Of a DNA stretch of 43,630 nt, positions 1 through 8,933 are shown one piece after another. This DNA comes from Acinetobacter lwoffii (GTDB lineage Bacteria > Pseudomonadota > Gammaproteobacteria > Pseudomonadales > Moraxellaceae): the NCBI GenBank assembly GCA_013530545.1, contig SPVA01000094.1, positions 1-43,630 on the forward strand, given 5' to 3'. The notes under the pieces were generated by a model. That model did not search any database, was not told the DNA's origin, and saw nothing but the letters and a program-made list of their open reading frames with translations. How positions within the stretch are numbered: the stretch's first letter is position 1; each line of letters begins with the position of its first letter. The translations under genes were made by a program, and so were the position numbers.

Positions 1-206
1 TCTACGTGTGAAGTATTAATTGTAATACCACGTGCTTTTTCTTCTGGTGCAGAGTCGATTGCAGCGTAGTCTTTCGCTTCGCCACCGAATTTCTTCGCAC
101 ATACAGTTGCAATTGCAGCCGTTAAAGTTGTTTTACCATGGTCAACGTGACCAATTGTGCCCACGTTAACGTGTGGCTTATTACGTTCAAACTTAGCCTT
201 AGCCAT
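1..206 (-). CDS. tuf: Elongation factor Tu (5' end only, runs off left edge)
   Basis: EF-Tu carries aminoacyl-tRNA to the ribosome as a GTP-bound complex in the cytoplasm. The visible 68 codons start [20 protein letters not shown], contain the P-loop GHVDHGKT at residues 19-26 and the switch I region with [10 protein letters not shown], and then leave the window. The start is fixed by GAGGAAG a few bases upstream of the ATG. It lies directly downstream of four tRNA genes, the same order as the thrU-tyrU-glyT-thrT-tufB operon of enteric bacteria, so it is likely cotranscribed with them. Identity is certain; only the length is unknown. Confidence 0.97.
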   Translation of the reverse strand, partial: MAKAKFERNKPHVNVGTIGHVDHGKTTLTAAIATVCAKKFGGEAKDYAAIDSAPEEKARGITINTSHV

Positions 207-295
207 GTTAATCTTCCTCGTTTACGTCGAACACAATTCTGAGTAAAACCCAGCTCCGACATATCGTTTAAAAAAAACCGAACACCAAATACTTG

Positions 296-321
296 AAAAG
301 CAGACTAAATAGCCTGCTTTT
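296..321 (-). promoter_or_regulatory. Hairpin between tRNA-Thr(GGT) and tuf
   Basis: A perfect 8-bp inverted repeat (AAAAGCAG / CTGCTTTT, 10-base loop) lies between the last tRNA and tuf. In the transcript it is followed about 20 bases later by a U-run. It could be an RNase processing determinant separating the tRNAs from tuf mRNA, or a weak attenuator. The structure is seen in the sequence; the role is inferred. Confidence 0.45.
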
Positions 322-357
322 GGAATTTCTTTGCAACAAAGTTGCTAAACTGTAATC

Positions 358-432
<75 letters not shown>

Positions 433-449
433 AAATATTAGTACTTCAA

Positions 450-525
450 TGGAGCGGGAGACGAGGGTCGAACTCGCGACATGTAGCTTGGAAGGCTACC
501 GCTCTACCAACTGAGCTACTCCCGC
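450..525 (-). tRNA. glyT: tRNA-Gly (anticodon TCC)
   Basis: The cloverleaf has acceptor GCGGGAG, anticodon stem GTAGC/GCTAC enclosing CTTCCAA (anticodon TCC), T-loop GTTCGACC, and an encoded CCA. It reads NGG/NGA glycine codons. Third in the tRNA cluster, matching glyT by position. Confidence 0.97.
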
Positions 526-563
526 ACGATGTTGGTACAAACCACTTATTGAAGTCTTAAAAT

Positions 564-647
564 TGGTGGTGAGGGAAGGATTCGAACCTTCGAAACTTTC
601 GTAGCGGAGTTACAGTCCGCCCCCTTTGACCGCTCGGGAACCTCACC
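564..647 (-). tRNA. tyrU: tRNA-Tyr (anticodon GTA)
   Basis: A class II tRNA with a long variable arm: acceptor GGTGAGG/CCTCACC, anticodon loop CTGTAAC (anticodon GTA), a variable hairpin of about 13 bases, T-loop GTTCGAAT, and an encoded CCA. Second in the cluster, matching tyrU by position. Confidence 0.97.
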
Positions 648-703
648 ATTTTTTACACTTACATCAGTGCTGTTCTTTACTTCACACTACCAAACTTCTA
701 AGA

Positions 704-779
<76 letters not shown>

Positions 780-820
780 GTTTCTTAGTGTTTCGTACGT
801 TTCGTATCGGAACGGTGTGC

Positions 821-848
821 AGTTTAGCAAAACTCAGAATCCTTGCAA
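821..848 (-). promoter_or_regulatory. Promoter of the tRNA-tuf operon
   Basis: On the minus strand TTGCAA (-35) and TAAACT (-10) are separated by 16 bases and followed by the GC-rich discriminator GCACACC, 40 bases before mature tRNA-Thr. A GC-rich discriminator is typical of stable-RNA promoters under stringent control; that regulation is inferred. Confidence 0.75.
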
Positions 849-877
849 GTGTTTTTTTCAAAAAAAACCTCAAAAAC

Positions 878-2371
878 TCATAAAATCAAACCATTTGATG
901 ATAATTCAACCGCTTTGATCACTGCGCGAGCTTTTATTTGGGTTTCATTCCACTCAGATTCAGGATTTGAGTCGGCAACCAGTCCTGCTCCGGCCTGCAC
1001 ATAGACCTTATTTTCGCGAATGACACAGGTACGAATCGCAATCGACATGTCCATTTCGCCGTGCCAGCCTAAATAACCAACAGCGCCACCGAAAATTCCA
1101 CGTTTTACCGGCTCAACCTCGTCAATAATTTCCATCGCACGGATTTTTGGCGCACCTGAAAGTGTACCTGCTGGGAAAGTTGCCTTAAAAACATCCAGGG
1201 CATCGACATCATCACGTACTTCACCCTGCACATTGGAGACAATATGCATCACATGCGAATAACGTTCGATCACCATTTGATCAGTCACCTGCACTTTGCC
1301 AATTTTTGCGATGCGTCCCACATCATTACGTCCCAAGTCAATCAGCATGACATGTTCAGCAATTTCTTTTTCATCAGACAATAAGTCTTGCTCAAGCGCC
1401 AGATCTTCTTCTTTGGTTTTGCCGCGTGGACGGGTCCCCGCTAATGGACGAACTGTGGCAATTCCATTTTCCAGACGGGACAGAATTTCCGGTGAAGAAC
1501 CGACAATATGGAATGGCGTGTTGTTTTCCAAGGTCTGCCCTTGCACCAGGAACAAATACGGTGATGGATTGAGATGACGCAGCGCACGATACACTTGTAG
1601 CGGATCACCATCGAAATCAGAGACCATCCGGTGCCCCGGCACCACCTGCATTACATCACCGGCACGAATATACTCTTTGACCTTTTCGACCGAAGCAATG
1701 AAGTTGTCATGTCCGGTGAGGGACTCAAAATGTGGCGGCGTATGTTTTTCAGCTTTAAGGCTGATGGGCGTGGCCAGAATATTTTCCAATTCATTTAATT
1801 GTTCATGTGCTTTTTCATAAGAACCCGGGGCAGTGGCATCCGCATGTACAATTAAGAACAAGGTATCTTTCAGGTTATCAAAGACAATCACTGTTTTAGA
1901 GAGCATCATCCAGATATCTGGCAAGCCGACCGGATCCGCTTCCGGCACATTTTTTAATTTCGGTTCGATATAACGCACCGCGTCATAACCAAAGTAACCG
2001 ACTAATCCACCAGTAAAACTCGGTAGGTCCGGTAATTCTGCCTGGGTTGGCACCTTAAATTGCGCCTGAAAGTCGCGAATATATTGAAATGGGTCCGCAC
2101 AGTGCTGCTTTTCAATCGAATCATCTGCGTGCTGTACCGTCAACCCGCCTGCATTGCAGGAAAATACCGTGGATTCACCTAGTCCAATAATCGAATAGCG
2201 TGCCCAGTTCTCACCACCTTCTACAGACTCGAATAAATAAGCCTGCTGATGCTGTTTAAGCCGAGCAAAAATAGAAAGTGGTGTATCGGTATCTGCCAGA
2301 CGCTGACGATAAACAGGAATGAGGTTATAGCCTTGCGCAGCAAGTTGCTGGAATTGTGCTTGAGTGGTCAT
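878..2371 (-). CDS. trpE: Anthranilate synthase component I
   Basis: TrpE converts chorismate and ammonia (delivered by TrpG) to anthranilate, the first step of tryptophan synthesis. The 497-residue protein has the usual family length. The N-terminal part carries the tryptophan feedback region (FESVEGGENWARYSIIG), and the C-terminal chorismate-binding domain has PLAGTRPRGKTKEED, DLGRNDVGRI, the GAPKIRAMEIIDE motif and GAGLVADSNPESEW. The ATG is chosen because it gives the standard N-terminus. It lies about 110 bases downstream of gph in the same direction. No trpG, trpD or trpC is in view, so the trp genes are dispersed here. No leader peptide or Trp-codon attenuator is visible upstream. There is no clear terminator before the tRNA promoter. 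Confidence 0.97.
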   Translation of the reverse strand: MTTQAQFQQLAAQGYNLIPVYRQRLADTDTPLSIFARLKQHQQAYLFESVEGGENWARYSIIGLGESTVFSCNAGGLTVQHADDSIEKQHCADPFQYIRDFQAQFKVPTQAELPDLPSFTGGLVGYFGYDAVRYIEPKLKNVPEADPVGLPDIWMMLSKTVIVFDNLKDTLFLIVHADATAPGSYEKAHEQLNELENILATPISLKAEKHTPPHFESLTGHDNFIASVEKVKEYIRAGDVMQVVPGHRMVSDFDGDPLQVYRALRHLNPSPYLFLVQGQTLENNTPFHIVGSSPEILSRLENGIATVRPLAGTRPRGKTKEEDLALEQDLLSDEKEIAEHVMLIDLGRNDVGRIAKIGKVQVTDQMVIERYSHVMHIVSNVQGEVRDDVDALDVFKATFPAGTLSGAPKIRAMEIIDEVEPVKRGIFGGAVGYLGWHGEMDMSIAIRTCVIRENKVYVQAGAGLVADSNPESEWNETQIKARAVIKAVELSSNGLIL

Positions 2372-2479
2372 GCGGTTTTTCTCTTTAAATTAGGGTTACT
2401 CAGTATGTAAATAGAATTGAACTGAGCGACGCCATCGAAAAACCTTACAACTATTCATTTTCTTTCCTTAGTACGCGTA

Positions 2480-3148
2480 TTAGGCAAGTAATTCTCTAAG
2501 ATCATCCACAATCTGCTGTGGCTGACAATCTGCAATATTTTCACCATGATTATAGCCATAGCTGACTACAACACAATCAATCCCGGCGCGGCGCGCAGCT
2601 TCGACATCATTGGAAGAATCTCCAATAAGCAAAACCTGTTCTTTACTTACGCCATAATGTTCAACACAGTGCAGCAACTGGCGTGGGTGCGGTTTACGTT
2701 CAGTAAAACGGTCACCACCAATGATATCGGCAAAATAATGAGCCATATCCAAGGTATCTAAGATACTGCGGGCAGGAAGTTCAGGCTTATTGGTCACACA
2801 AATCAGGGTTTTACCTTGGGCTTTGGCCCAGTCCAGAAATTTCAGGATTCCCGGAAAAGGAACGGTATCGACGCAGGGATCGACATTATAGATATCCAGA
2901 AAAGTCGTTAAGAGTTCCTGATGCTGTGCCGGCGTAACTTCGCCAACCAGATGCTGCAATACACTCTCACAAAATATCGACGTGCCCTTGCCTACCCAGG
3001 TCCGTACCTGCTCTTCGGTCACCAGAGGCAATTGCAGCACATTCAGGCTCATATTCATGGCGCGATACAGATCATGTGCTGAATCCACCAAGGTACCATC
3101 CAGATCGAATAAGATCAGTTCGCGCTTTTCTAATTGTGCAATAGACAT
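2480..3148 (-). CDS. gph: Phosphoglycolate phosphatase (HAD family)
   Basis: Gph dephosphorylates 2-phosphoglycolate formed during DNA repair and other oxidative reactions. The 222-residue protein shows all HAD motifs: DLDGTLVDS at residues 15-23 with nucleophile D15 and D17, VTNKPE (motif II), RKPHP (motif III lysine) and LIGDSSNDV (motif IV). A helical cap lies between motifs I and II. The start has GAGGGTCGGG just before the ATG. It sits upstream of trpE, a linkage also seen in other gammaproteobacteria. Other HAD phosphatases could look similar, but length and context favour Gph. Confidence 0.9.
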   Translation of the reverse strand: MSIAQLEKRELILFDLDGTLVDSAHDLYRAMNMSLNVLQLPLVTEEQVRTWVGKGTSIFCESVLQHLVGEVTPAQHQELLTTFLDIYNVDPCVDTVPFPGILKFLDWAKAQGKTLICVTNKPELPARSILDTLDMAHYFADIIGGDRFTERKPHPRQLLHCVEHYGVSKEQVLLIGDSSNDVEAARRAGIDCVVVSYGYNHGENIADCQPQQIVDDLRELLA

Positions 3149-3179
3149 CCCGACCCTCTTTTATAATGTGCGCAGCCAC

Positions 3180-3206
3180 AAAAAAGGCATGCGCTATGCA
3201 TGCCTT
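3180..3206 (-). terminator. Terminator after the FHA gene
   Basis: A 9-bp perfect stem (AAGGCATGC / GCATGCCTT, 5-base loop) is followed by a short U-run on the minus strand, just past the FHA gene stop. It closes the gspN-C-D-FHA unit. Confidence 0.75.
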
Positions 3207-3226
3207 GATTGTAACCAATCATCGGC

Positions 3227-3886
3227 TTATTTGAACAACAACCAAGCCATAATTGCTAAAATAATCAGCACAATCACTGAAATCAAACCAACAGATACAT
3301 TTTTCTGGGTTTCTTTTTTCTGTTCTACGCGTGATACAGGTTGCTCAACCGGAATTGGGGTAGGCTCTGGTTTCACCGCACTAATGTCCACGCCTTCCGG
3401 AATAGGTGCCGGTTTTGGAATACCGACATTGGTTGGCATGCCATCACGGGTTAATTGCACCGAAGCATCACGATGTTTCAGTTCCGGCATTCCCTGATCA
3501 TTCATTTGCTGCGCAGGTGTAGGCTCAGCGACTTCGACCTGTTCCACGACTTTTTCTGCCGTTGCTTCAATTTCTGCTGGAACTTCAACTGCAGCCACAG
3601 GTGCCAGTACTGAAAATTTCAAGCTGGCAAACTGAACAATGTCATCCTGTTTTAATAAGGTTTCCTGCGCAATCTGTACATCATTGACGAAAGTGCCATT
3701 CGATGAACCCAAATCCTGCACCCAGAGCGCATCATCTTTCAGTAAAAATGCCGCATGTTTACGGGAGATTTCCGCAGCCTGTAACACGATATCCGCAGCC
3801 TGATGACGCCCTACCAGCATGTCACGGTCAATGCTAATTTCCTGTCCTGTTAAGTCGCCTGTAATCGCGTGTATTTTCCAAGTCAT
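3227..3886 (-). CDS. FHA-domain protein with C-terminal membrane anchor
   Basis: FHA domains bind phosphothreonine peptides. In this 219-residue protein the FHA domain covers about residues 20-90, with the conserved GR (26-27), SRKHA (41-45) and SSNGTFVN (61-68) residues all present, so phosphopeptide binding is likely intact. A Pro/Glu-rich linker follows, and a single hydrophobic helix (about 194-217) closes the protein, making it tail-anchored with the FHA domain in the cytoplasm. I chose the ATG giving MTWKIHAITG; a start 17 codons upstream is possible but lacks a good ribosome site. It follows gspD by 62 bases with no terminator between, so it is probably cotranscribed with the secretion genes. 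A partner kinase is not in view. Confidence 0.85.
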   Translation of the reverse strand: MTWKIHAITGDLTGQEISIDRDMLVGRHQAADIVLQAAEISRKHAAFLLKDDALWVQDLGSSNGTFVNDVQIAQETLLKQDDIVQFASLKFSVLAPVAAVEVPAEIEATAEKVVEQVEVAEPTPAQQMNDQGMPELKHRDASVQLTRDGMPTNVGIPKPAPIPEGVDISAVKPEPTPIPVEQPVSRVEQKKETQKNVSVGLISVIVLIILAIMAWLLFK

Positions 3887-3948
3887 GAAAGTTACTTCTC
3901 TGTTCTCTTTGACATTATCATAACATGCTGTCTGCAAATACGAATGGC

Positions 3949-6210
3949 TTAGCTTTTGGGTCTAAGTGTGGTTGTTGTAACGGTATTTTTACTTTTTTCT
4001 ACCTGTTGGACGGGTTCTACCACTTGTCGCTGAATCACTGGTTCTATCGCGACCGGCGTGGCGACTACATTAACTGGTTGTGCCTGAACCGGTGCGGTCG
4101 GCACAGTTTGATAGGTCGAGTTTTGCAAGGGCGTTCTGGATACCGGAATTCGCTGTTGATACACATCTTCAACACTTTCTGGCAATTTGGCAAAGTTCCC
4201 GTCTGAATCGAGTGCGAGTTGCAGACTATATAACTGACTATAACGTTGCTGGGTCAGTTTACGCACTGCATTTTTATCCCCCACAATGGTTGGATGGATA
4301 AAGATCAATAAGTTACGCTTCTGATTGGATTTACCTTCAGAACGGAATAAACGTCCTAAGCCTGGAATTGCACCCAGACCCGGCACCGCTTGGCGTCCAT
4401 AACTGGTGTTATCCGAAATCAGACCGCCAAGCACAATAGTTTGTCCATGTTCGGCCAGAATTGAGGTTTTGATCGCTCGCTTGCTGGTAACCAGATCCTG
4501 CGCCTGCCCTTTACTGGCTTTGACATCAGAAACTTCCTGTTCCACTTCCAGGCGTACCGTACCATCTTCGCCAATATGTGGAACCACCTTTAAAGTGACC
4601 CCGACATCCTTACGTTCAATGGTGGTATAGGGATTAGCAACTCCAGCAGCGCCTGTAGATACTGAGCCTGTCACAAAGGGTACGTTTTCACCCACTACAA
4701 TATAGGCTTCTTCGTTATCCATGGTCACGATCGACGGCGTAGACAACAGGTTGGATTTAGTGGTTTCTTTAAGTGCCTGAATCATCGCGCCATACAGACG
4801 TCGGGAACCATCACTGCCTTCACGATAATCACCGAGTACCAGTGAACTGCCCGCGCCTACGGCACTTGCAGCACCTGCACCACCACCGGTGAGATAACCA
4901 GCCGCAATATTTTTTAGACTGGTACCAAAATTATCGAAGTTCACCAGCCCAATACCACTACTGATATCACCCAAGGCCCATTGCACACCGAGTTGATCCG
5001 CATCAGTTCCTTCAACTTCAATAATCGCGGCCTCAATCAAAACCTGTTGACGGCGAATATCCAGCTGGTCAATTGCCGATTCAATTTCCCGCATCAGTTG
5101 TGGATCCGCTTTCACCACTAAAGAGTTTTGTGTGGTATCGGCAATAATACTGACGCCATTGCCATTAAAGCTGGTAATTCCGCCCTGCTCATTATTCATG
5201 CCGGTATTCAGCTGAATGCCTGAAGAGGTGTTGCTACTTGAACCGGTAGTCGTATTGTTGTTATTTAAATTGCTGCCAGAACTGAGTGAAGACGAGTTCG
5301 AGGATGTACTACTCGAATTTGAATTACTGTTCACCGCCTGCCCGCTCACCAAACCCTGCAAGATTTCCGCAAGATTTTTGGCACTGGCATATTTCAAACG
5401 AAAAACTTTTAATCCACCCAAACGATCCGCGGCCGGTACATCCAAGGTTTCGATCACTTGACGCACCCGTTTGCGCGTCGTGGGATCACCTTTGATGATG
5501 ATCCGGTTAGTACGGGTATCTGCAATCACCCGCACCCGCGAACCGCGGACATCTTTGGCTCCACCGGTTGCAGTCATGGATTCAATCAGTCCAATCATTT
5601 CTTCGGCCTGACTGGATTGCAAGCTCACCGCTTCAATATCATTCTGACCGGTGCCATCCAGATTGCGAATGATAGTTTCCAGCTGGTAAATATTGCTGGC
5701 ACGATCCGATACAATTAAGGCATTCGTCCCCGGCACCGCCGCCAGATGGGCAAACTGCGGCATCAAGGGACGCAATGCAGGAATCAGATCATTCGGATTG
5801 GTATTTTCCAGCCATAACACCCGAGTTACAATCTGGTCACCACTGGCACGGCTTCTGGCATCATAGGGAATGCCTGAACTTTTGACATTGCTGTCCGGAA
5901 CCAGCTTGATGGTGTTACCCGAAGGAATCGCCACCACACCATTGACATTCAGTACGCCTAAAAACAGGTCATAGACTTCATTTTTATTCAGGGCTTTATT
6001 GGAGATGACCGTCACGTTGCCACGTACCCGCGGATCGACTGCGAAGTTTTTGCCGGTAATATCGGCCACTTCATTAATGAATGCAGTTAAGTCAGCATCT
6101 CGAAGGTTGATTTTCCAGGTTTGTGCATAACTCGCCGTACTGACCATAGCCATTAACGGTGCGGCCACACAGAATGCCCATGCTGATCGATTATTATTAA
6201 ATAAAGCCAT
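3949..6210 (-). CDS. gspD: Type II secretion system outer-membrane secretin GspD
   Basis: GspD forms the outer-membrane channel through which folded exoproteins leave the periplasm. The 753-residue protein has a signal peptide (cleavage after about residue 29, STASYA|QTW), N0 (DADLTAFINEVADITGKNF) and repeated N1-N3 domains, then the secretin domain with the gate region VPFVTGS and the beta-barrel stretch DVGVTLKVVPHI. A Ser/Asn/Thr-rich low-complexity insert sits at about residues 293-335, inside N3. The C-terminal tail is rich in Val/Gln/Pro and may be the pilotin-binding S-domain. It follows gspC by 38 bases. In Acinetobacter the gsp genes are scattered, and this N-C-D block is one of the pieces. 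Confidence 0.96.
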   Translation of the reverse strand: MALFNNNRSAWAFCVAAPLMAMVSTASYAQTWKINLRDADLTAFINEVADITGKNFAVDPRVRGNVTVISNKALNKNEVYDLFLGVLNVNGVVAIPSGNTIKLVPDSNVKSSGIPYDARSRASGDQIVTRVLWLENTNPNDLIPALRPLMPQFAHLAAVPGTNALIVSDRASNIYQLETIIRNLDGTGQNDIEAVSLQSSQAEEMIGLIESMTATGGAKDVRGSRVRVIADTRTNRIIIKGDPTTRKRVRQVIETLDVPAADRLGGLKVFRLKYASAKNLAEILQGLVSGQAVNSNSNSSSTSSNSSSLSSGSNLNNNNTTTGSSSNTSSGIQLNTGMNNEQGGITSFNGNGVSIIADTTQNSLVVKADPQLMREIESAIDQLDIRRQQVLIEAAIIEVEGTDADQLGVQWALGDISSGIGLVNFDNFGTSLKNIAAGYLTGGGAGAASAVGAGSSLVLGDYREGSDGSRRLYGAMIQALKETTKSNLLSTPSIVTMDNEEAYIVVGENVPFVTGSVSTGAAGVANPYTTIERKDVGVTLKVVPHIGEDGTVRLEVEQEVSDVKASKGQAQDLVTSKRAIKTSILAEHGQTIVLGGLISDNTSYGRQAVPGLGAIPGLGRLFRSEGKSNQKRNLLIFIHPTIVGDKNAVRKLTQQRYSQLYSLQLALDSDGNFAKLPESVEDVYQQRIPVSRTPLQNSTYQTVPTAPVQAQPVNVVATPVAIEPVIQRQVVEPVQQVEKSKNTVTTTTLRPKS

Positions 6211-6248
6211 AAACTTTCGTGTTTCCTAACCCTATGCGTGATGACACA

Positions 6249-7103
6249 TCACTTCAAATCTTGTTGTATGGTCATCACCTGATCACCACGTTTTATTTCG
6301 AGTTTGACCTGACCTTCACGTCGGGCCTGTTCCAGTAATTGTGCTTCGGTCTGTCCCTGGCTCAGCGTCTGGCCATTTAAAGACAAAATCCGGTCGCCCG
6401 GTCTTAAACCCAGGCGATTACGTAATGCAGCCGGCGTCCGTGAAGTCACTTCATAACTTCCATCTGCTGCACTCACCCCCATATTCTGTAAATACTGGTC
6501 CTTGTTTTCCTGCATCTGCTGGATGGCCCGACCAATTTCATTCTGTGGCGAAGGCTGCTCAGGCATACCACTATTAGAAGGCATAGCAGGCATTGAACTT
6601 GAAGAGGCTGATGTTTCCGGCACAATCGGCTGATTCAAGCCATTTTCCAGACCTTTGAATAAGACTTCCTGAGTAGCACCTGTGGATCGACGTAAAATAA
6701 CCCGATCCCAATACACTTCAGCCAACTCAAAACCGCTATTGGCTAGCATTTCCCCGACACGGTAACGATCGACCTGATCATTAATTTTCAGTACCGCAGA
6801 AGAGTTATAACTTGGACTGGCAACCACCACCCCTTGTAAAATGATATTGGTAGTTTCAATAGCACCCACAGACTGCCCAACTTCCTGAAACAGTGAAAAT
6901 GCACCGATATTCGGAATTTGTGCCTGTTGCGAACCCAGTTCTACCCGATCCAGCTGCATGGCTTGGGGTGGAGCTATCAGCAACCAGAACAAAGCCGCCA
7001 GCTTCCAGCATAGATACAGAATGAGCAGTAACAAAACCACAGGTGCAGCACGATCGATCTGTTTCAGTTCAATATTTTTTAAATCATTCAGAGAAACTGC
7101 CAT
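6249..7103 (-). CDS. gspC: Type II secretion inner-membrane protein GspC
   Basis: GspC links the inner-membrane platform to the GspD secretin. The 284-residue protein has a short cytoplasmic N-terminus, one membrane helix (about 21-45), the homology region that contacts GspD N0 (about 85-150), a Ser/Pro/Met-rich linker, and a C-terminal PDZ domain (about 214-280, with LGLRPGDRILSLNG). Its ATG overlaps the gspN stop in a TGATG arrangement, indicating translational coupling. Family length and domain order are normal. Confidence 0.94.
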   Translation of the reverse strand: MAVSLNDLKNIELKQIDRAAPVVLLLLILYLCWKLAALFWLLIAPPQAMQLDRVELGSQQAQIPNIGAFSLFQEVGQSVGAIETTNIILQGVVVASPSYNSSAVLKINDQVDRYRVGEMLANSGFELAEVYWDRVILRRSTGATQEVLFKGLENGLNQPIVPETSASSSSMPAMPSNSGMPEQPSPQNEIGRAIQQMQENKDQYLQNMGVSAADGSYEVTSRTPAALRNRLGLRPGDRILSLNGQTLSQGQTEAQLLEQARREGQVKLEIKRGDQVMTIQQDLK

Positions 7104-7846
7104 CAGTTCAAGCCTCCCATTAAGGGTTGGCGGGTACTGATCACATAGGTATCTAATCCGGCTTTACCTTCATAAGAAGGTGCATTCATTAAAAAGCGCT
7201 GGGTGAGCTGGATATCCAGCATCAGACTCGGATCAAGCTTGATATTCAGCATACGTTGATCGCGACTATCCCGAACATCAACTAACAGCTGTCCGCTTTC
7301 ATCTGCGAGTTTTCCAGTCATGGCAGGTACATTCATGCGTTCCTGACGCTGGGCAAAGGTATAAATCAGCTCACCACCCGCCCATTGCATTTGCCCAGCC
7401 ACCTGACTGAAGCCCTGTTCTTTTTTATATTTAAAATCCAGATCTTTAAACTGAATCGCAGTACTCGGCCATTGCCAGTCTGCAACTTTTTTTAAGGTTT
7501 CAGGCGCGACCTGCCCTTCAAGATTTTTGACAATTAAAGATTTATTCAGACCATAGGCCATGATCCCGGAAAGCTGGGTATTGCCACTATGCAAATCCAC
7601 ATGTGCCCCAACCCGCAGCAACAGCAAATCCAGCGGCCGTACTTTCCAGTTCAGACTGCCCCGAAGATTGCCTTTTTTCCAGTCCGCACTTCCCTGCCAG
7701 ATATTTCCGTTTACATTATGCAAAGTCTGGTTATTTTTATAAAATTTTGAAATTAACCAGGCCGCTGGCACTTGTAATACGACAAAAATAAAAAATGCAA
7801 CAAGAGCAAGGATCAACCATCTTAAAGTTTTCGGTTTACTGCTCAT
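7103..7846 (-). CDS. gspN: Type II secretion system protein N
   Basis: GspN is an accessory type II secretion protein with one N-terminal membrane helix and a periplasmic domain. The 247-residue protein shows a basic start (MSSKPKTLRW), a hydrophobic helix at about residues 11-33, and the family-typical segments GNIWQGSADW and LNWKVRPLDLLLLR. I chose the ATG preceded by GGTGGGG; a TTG five codons upstream is also open. It is the first gene of gspN-gspC-gspD-FHA. Confidence in the family rests on sequence and context together. Confidence 0.88.
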   Translation of the reverse strand: MSSKPKTLRWLILALVAFFIFVVLQVPAAWLISKFYKNNQTLHNVNGNIWQGSADWKKGNLRGSLNWKVRPLDLLLLRVGAHVDLHSGNTQLSGIMAYGLNKSLIVKNLEGQVAPETLKKVADWQWPSTAIQFKDLDFKYKKEQGFSQVAGQMQWAGGELIYTFAQRQERMNVPAMTGKLADESGQLLVDVRDSRDQRMLNIKLDPSLMLDIQLTQRFLMNAPSYEGKAGLDTYVISTRQPLMGGLN

Positions 7847-7945
7847 CCCCACCACGACCAATCGCTCAAGTCCAAATCCCCATTTATAATTTTCCCCTTA
7901 TACCCACACATTATGCACACTTTTCTGCCAACGCCAATTCATAGA

Positions 7946-7976
7946 TATAAAAAAACCAAGCAGGTATGCTTGGTTT
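7946..7976 (-). terminator. Terminator of the H-NS-like gene
   Basis: A 10-bp perfect stem (AAACCAAGCA / TGCTTGGTTT) with a 4-base loop is followed by a U-run on the minus strand, about 50 bases after the stop codon. Confidence 0.85.
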
Positions 7977-8028
7977 AATCATCTTAGACTGTCTGTATGA
8001 CAGCCTAATGACCAGATCAAATGAAGGC

Positions 8029-8352
8029 TTAGATCAGGAAATCGTCCAGCTTTGCGCCTTTTTCCAATTCAGCCACCAACCAGCGCGGCTGTTTACCACG
8101 GCCAGTCCAGGTATCGTCCGGATTGCTTTTGCTACGGTAACGCGGTTCAACCGACTTACGTGACGATTTCTTACGCTTAGATGCACCAAATTCAAGTAAC
8201 TGTTCAACCGTCATACCAACTTTCTCAGCAACTGCCAAGATTTGCTGATAAGCGTCTTCAATTTCTTGATCTTTTTTTGAAGCAATCAGCGATTCTGCTT
8301 CTGCTTGTAAACGTTTTAACTCTTCTACTGATAAATGCGTAATATCTGGCAT
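8029..8352 (-). CDS. H-NS family nucleoid-associated DNA-binding protein
   Basis: H-NS proteins bind and silence AT-rich DNA. This 107-residue protein has an N-terminal coiled-coil oligomerisation region (about residues 6-50), a basic linker (SKRKKSSRKS) and the C-terminal H-NS DNA-binding domain with TWTGRGKQPRWL (TGRG corresponds to the AT-hook-like QGR loop). The start is set by GGAGA seven bases before the ATG. It is monocistronic, with its own terminator. The extremely AT-rich region upstream suggests autoregulation, which is inferred. Confidence 0.93.
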   Translation of the reverse strand: MPDITHLSVEELKRLQAEAESLIASKKDQEIEDAYQQILAVAEKVGMTVEQLLEFGASKRKKSSRKSVEPRYRSKSNPDDTWTGRGKQPRWLVAELEKGAKLDDFLI

Positions 8353-8496
8353 AATGCTCTCCGAAAAATAATATTATTCATTTTATTAAATAATAGCCCC
8401 ATCATATTTATATTAAATAAAACATTCAATATAAAACCTTAAAGCAATAACAATAAAGTTTAAAAAAAATTACAAAATAAAATGCTTCATTCATTT
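8353..8496 (-). promoter_or_regulatory. AT-rich upstream region of the H-NS-like gene
   Basis: About 140 bases made almost only of A and T, with many phased A/T tracts. It lies between the H-NS-like start and the thioesterase stop, and must hold the H-NS promoter. Such composition is the preferred target of H-NS proteins. No single -10/-35 pair stands out. Confidence 0.5.
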
Positions 8497-8925
8497 TTAA
8501 ATTTCATGTTGAACGCTTAATTCAAGTGCTTTGATTTTTTCGCGAATATGTTCCGGAATTTCTGTTTTCTGCATGGTCTTTTTATCGACACAGACAATCA
8601 CTGCTTCTGAAGTAGCCACAATACTTTGCTGTTTTTCACTCCATAATACATATTGCATTCTAACTGCACTATTACGGATTTCTTCAATACGTGCTGCCAC
8701 TTTTAAATGATCAGGAAAAACCACGGGTTTTAAATAACGGCACTGATTGGATGCCACTACGGTAGATACCGATTCAGTGAGAATTTCTAATTGGGTTAAA
8801 TAAGCTAGACGTGCACTTTCGACATAACGGTAATACATGGCATTATTGACATGTCCAAAGGCATCCATATCGCCCCATGCAACTGTTTGTTCATAAATAA
8901 CTGGATATTGTTTTAATTCTGACAT
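8497..8925 (-). CDS. Acyl-CoA thioesterase, hotdog (4HBT) family
   Basis: The 142-residue protein has the 4-hydroxybenzoyl-CoA thioesterase signature WGDMDAFGHVNNAMYYRY near the N-terminus, with the catalytic Asp in GDMD, and is the normal length for a single-hotdog YbgC/FadM-type enzyme. It should hydrolyse an acyl-CoA; the substrate cannot be read from sequence. Two adjacent ATGs are possible. It follows hemY by about 10 bases, so it is the last gene of the heme operon, without an obvious functional link to heme. Confidence 0.88.
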   Translation of the reverse strand: MSELKQYPVIYEQTVAWGDMDAFGHVNNAMYYRYVESARLAYLTQLEILTESVSTVVASNQCRYLKPVVFPDHLKVAARIEEIRNSAVRMQYVLWSEKQQSIVATSEAVIVCVDKKTMQKTEIPEHIREKIKALELSVQHEI

Positions 8926-8933
8926 CATTATTC

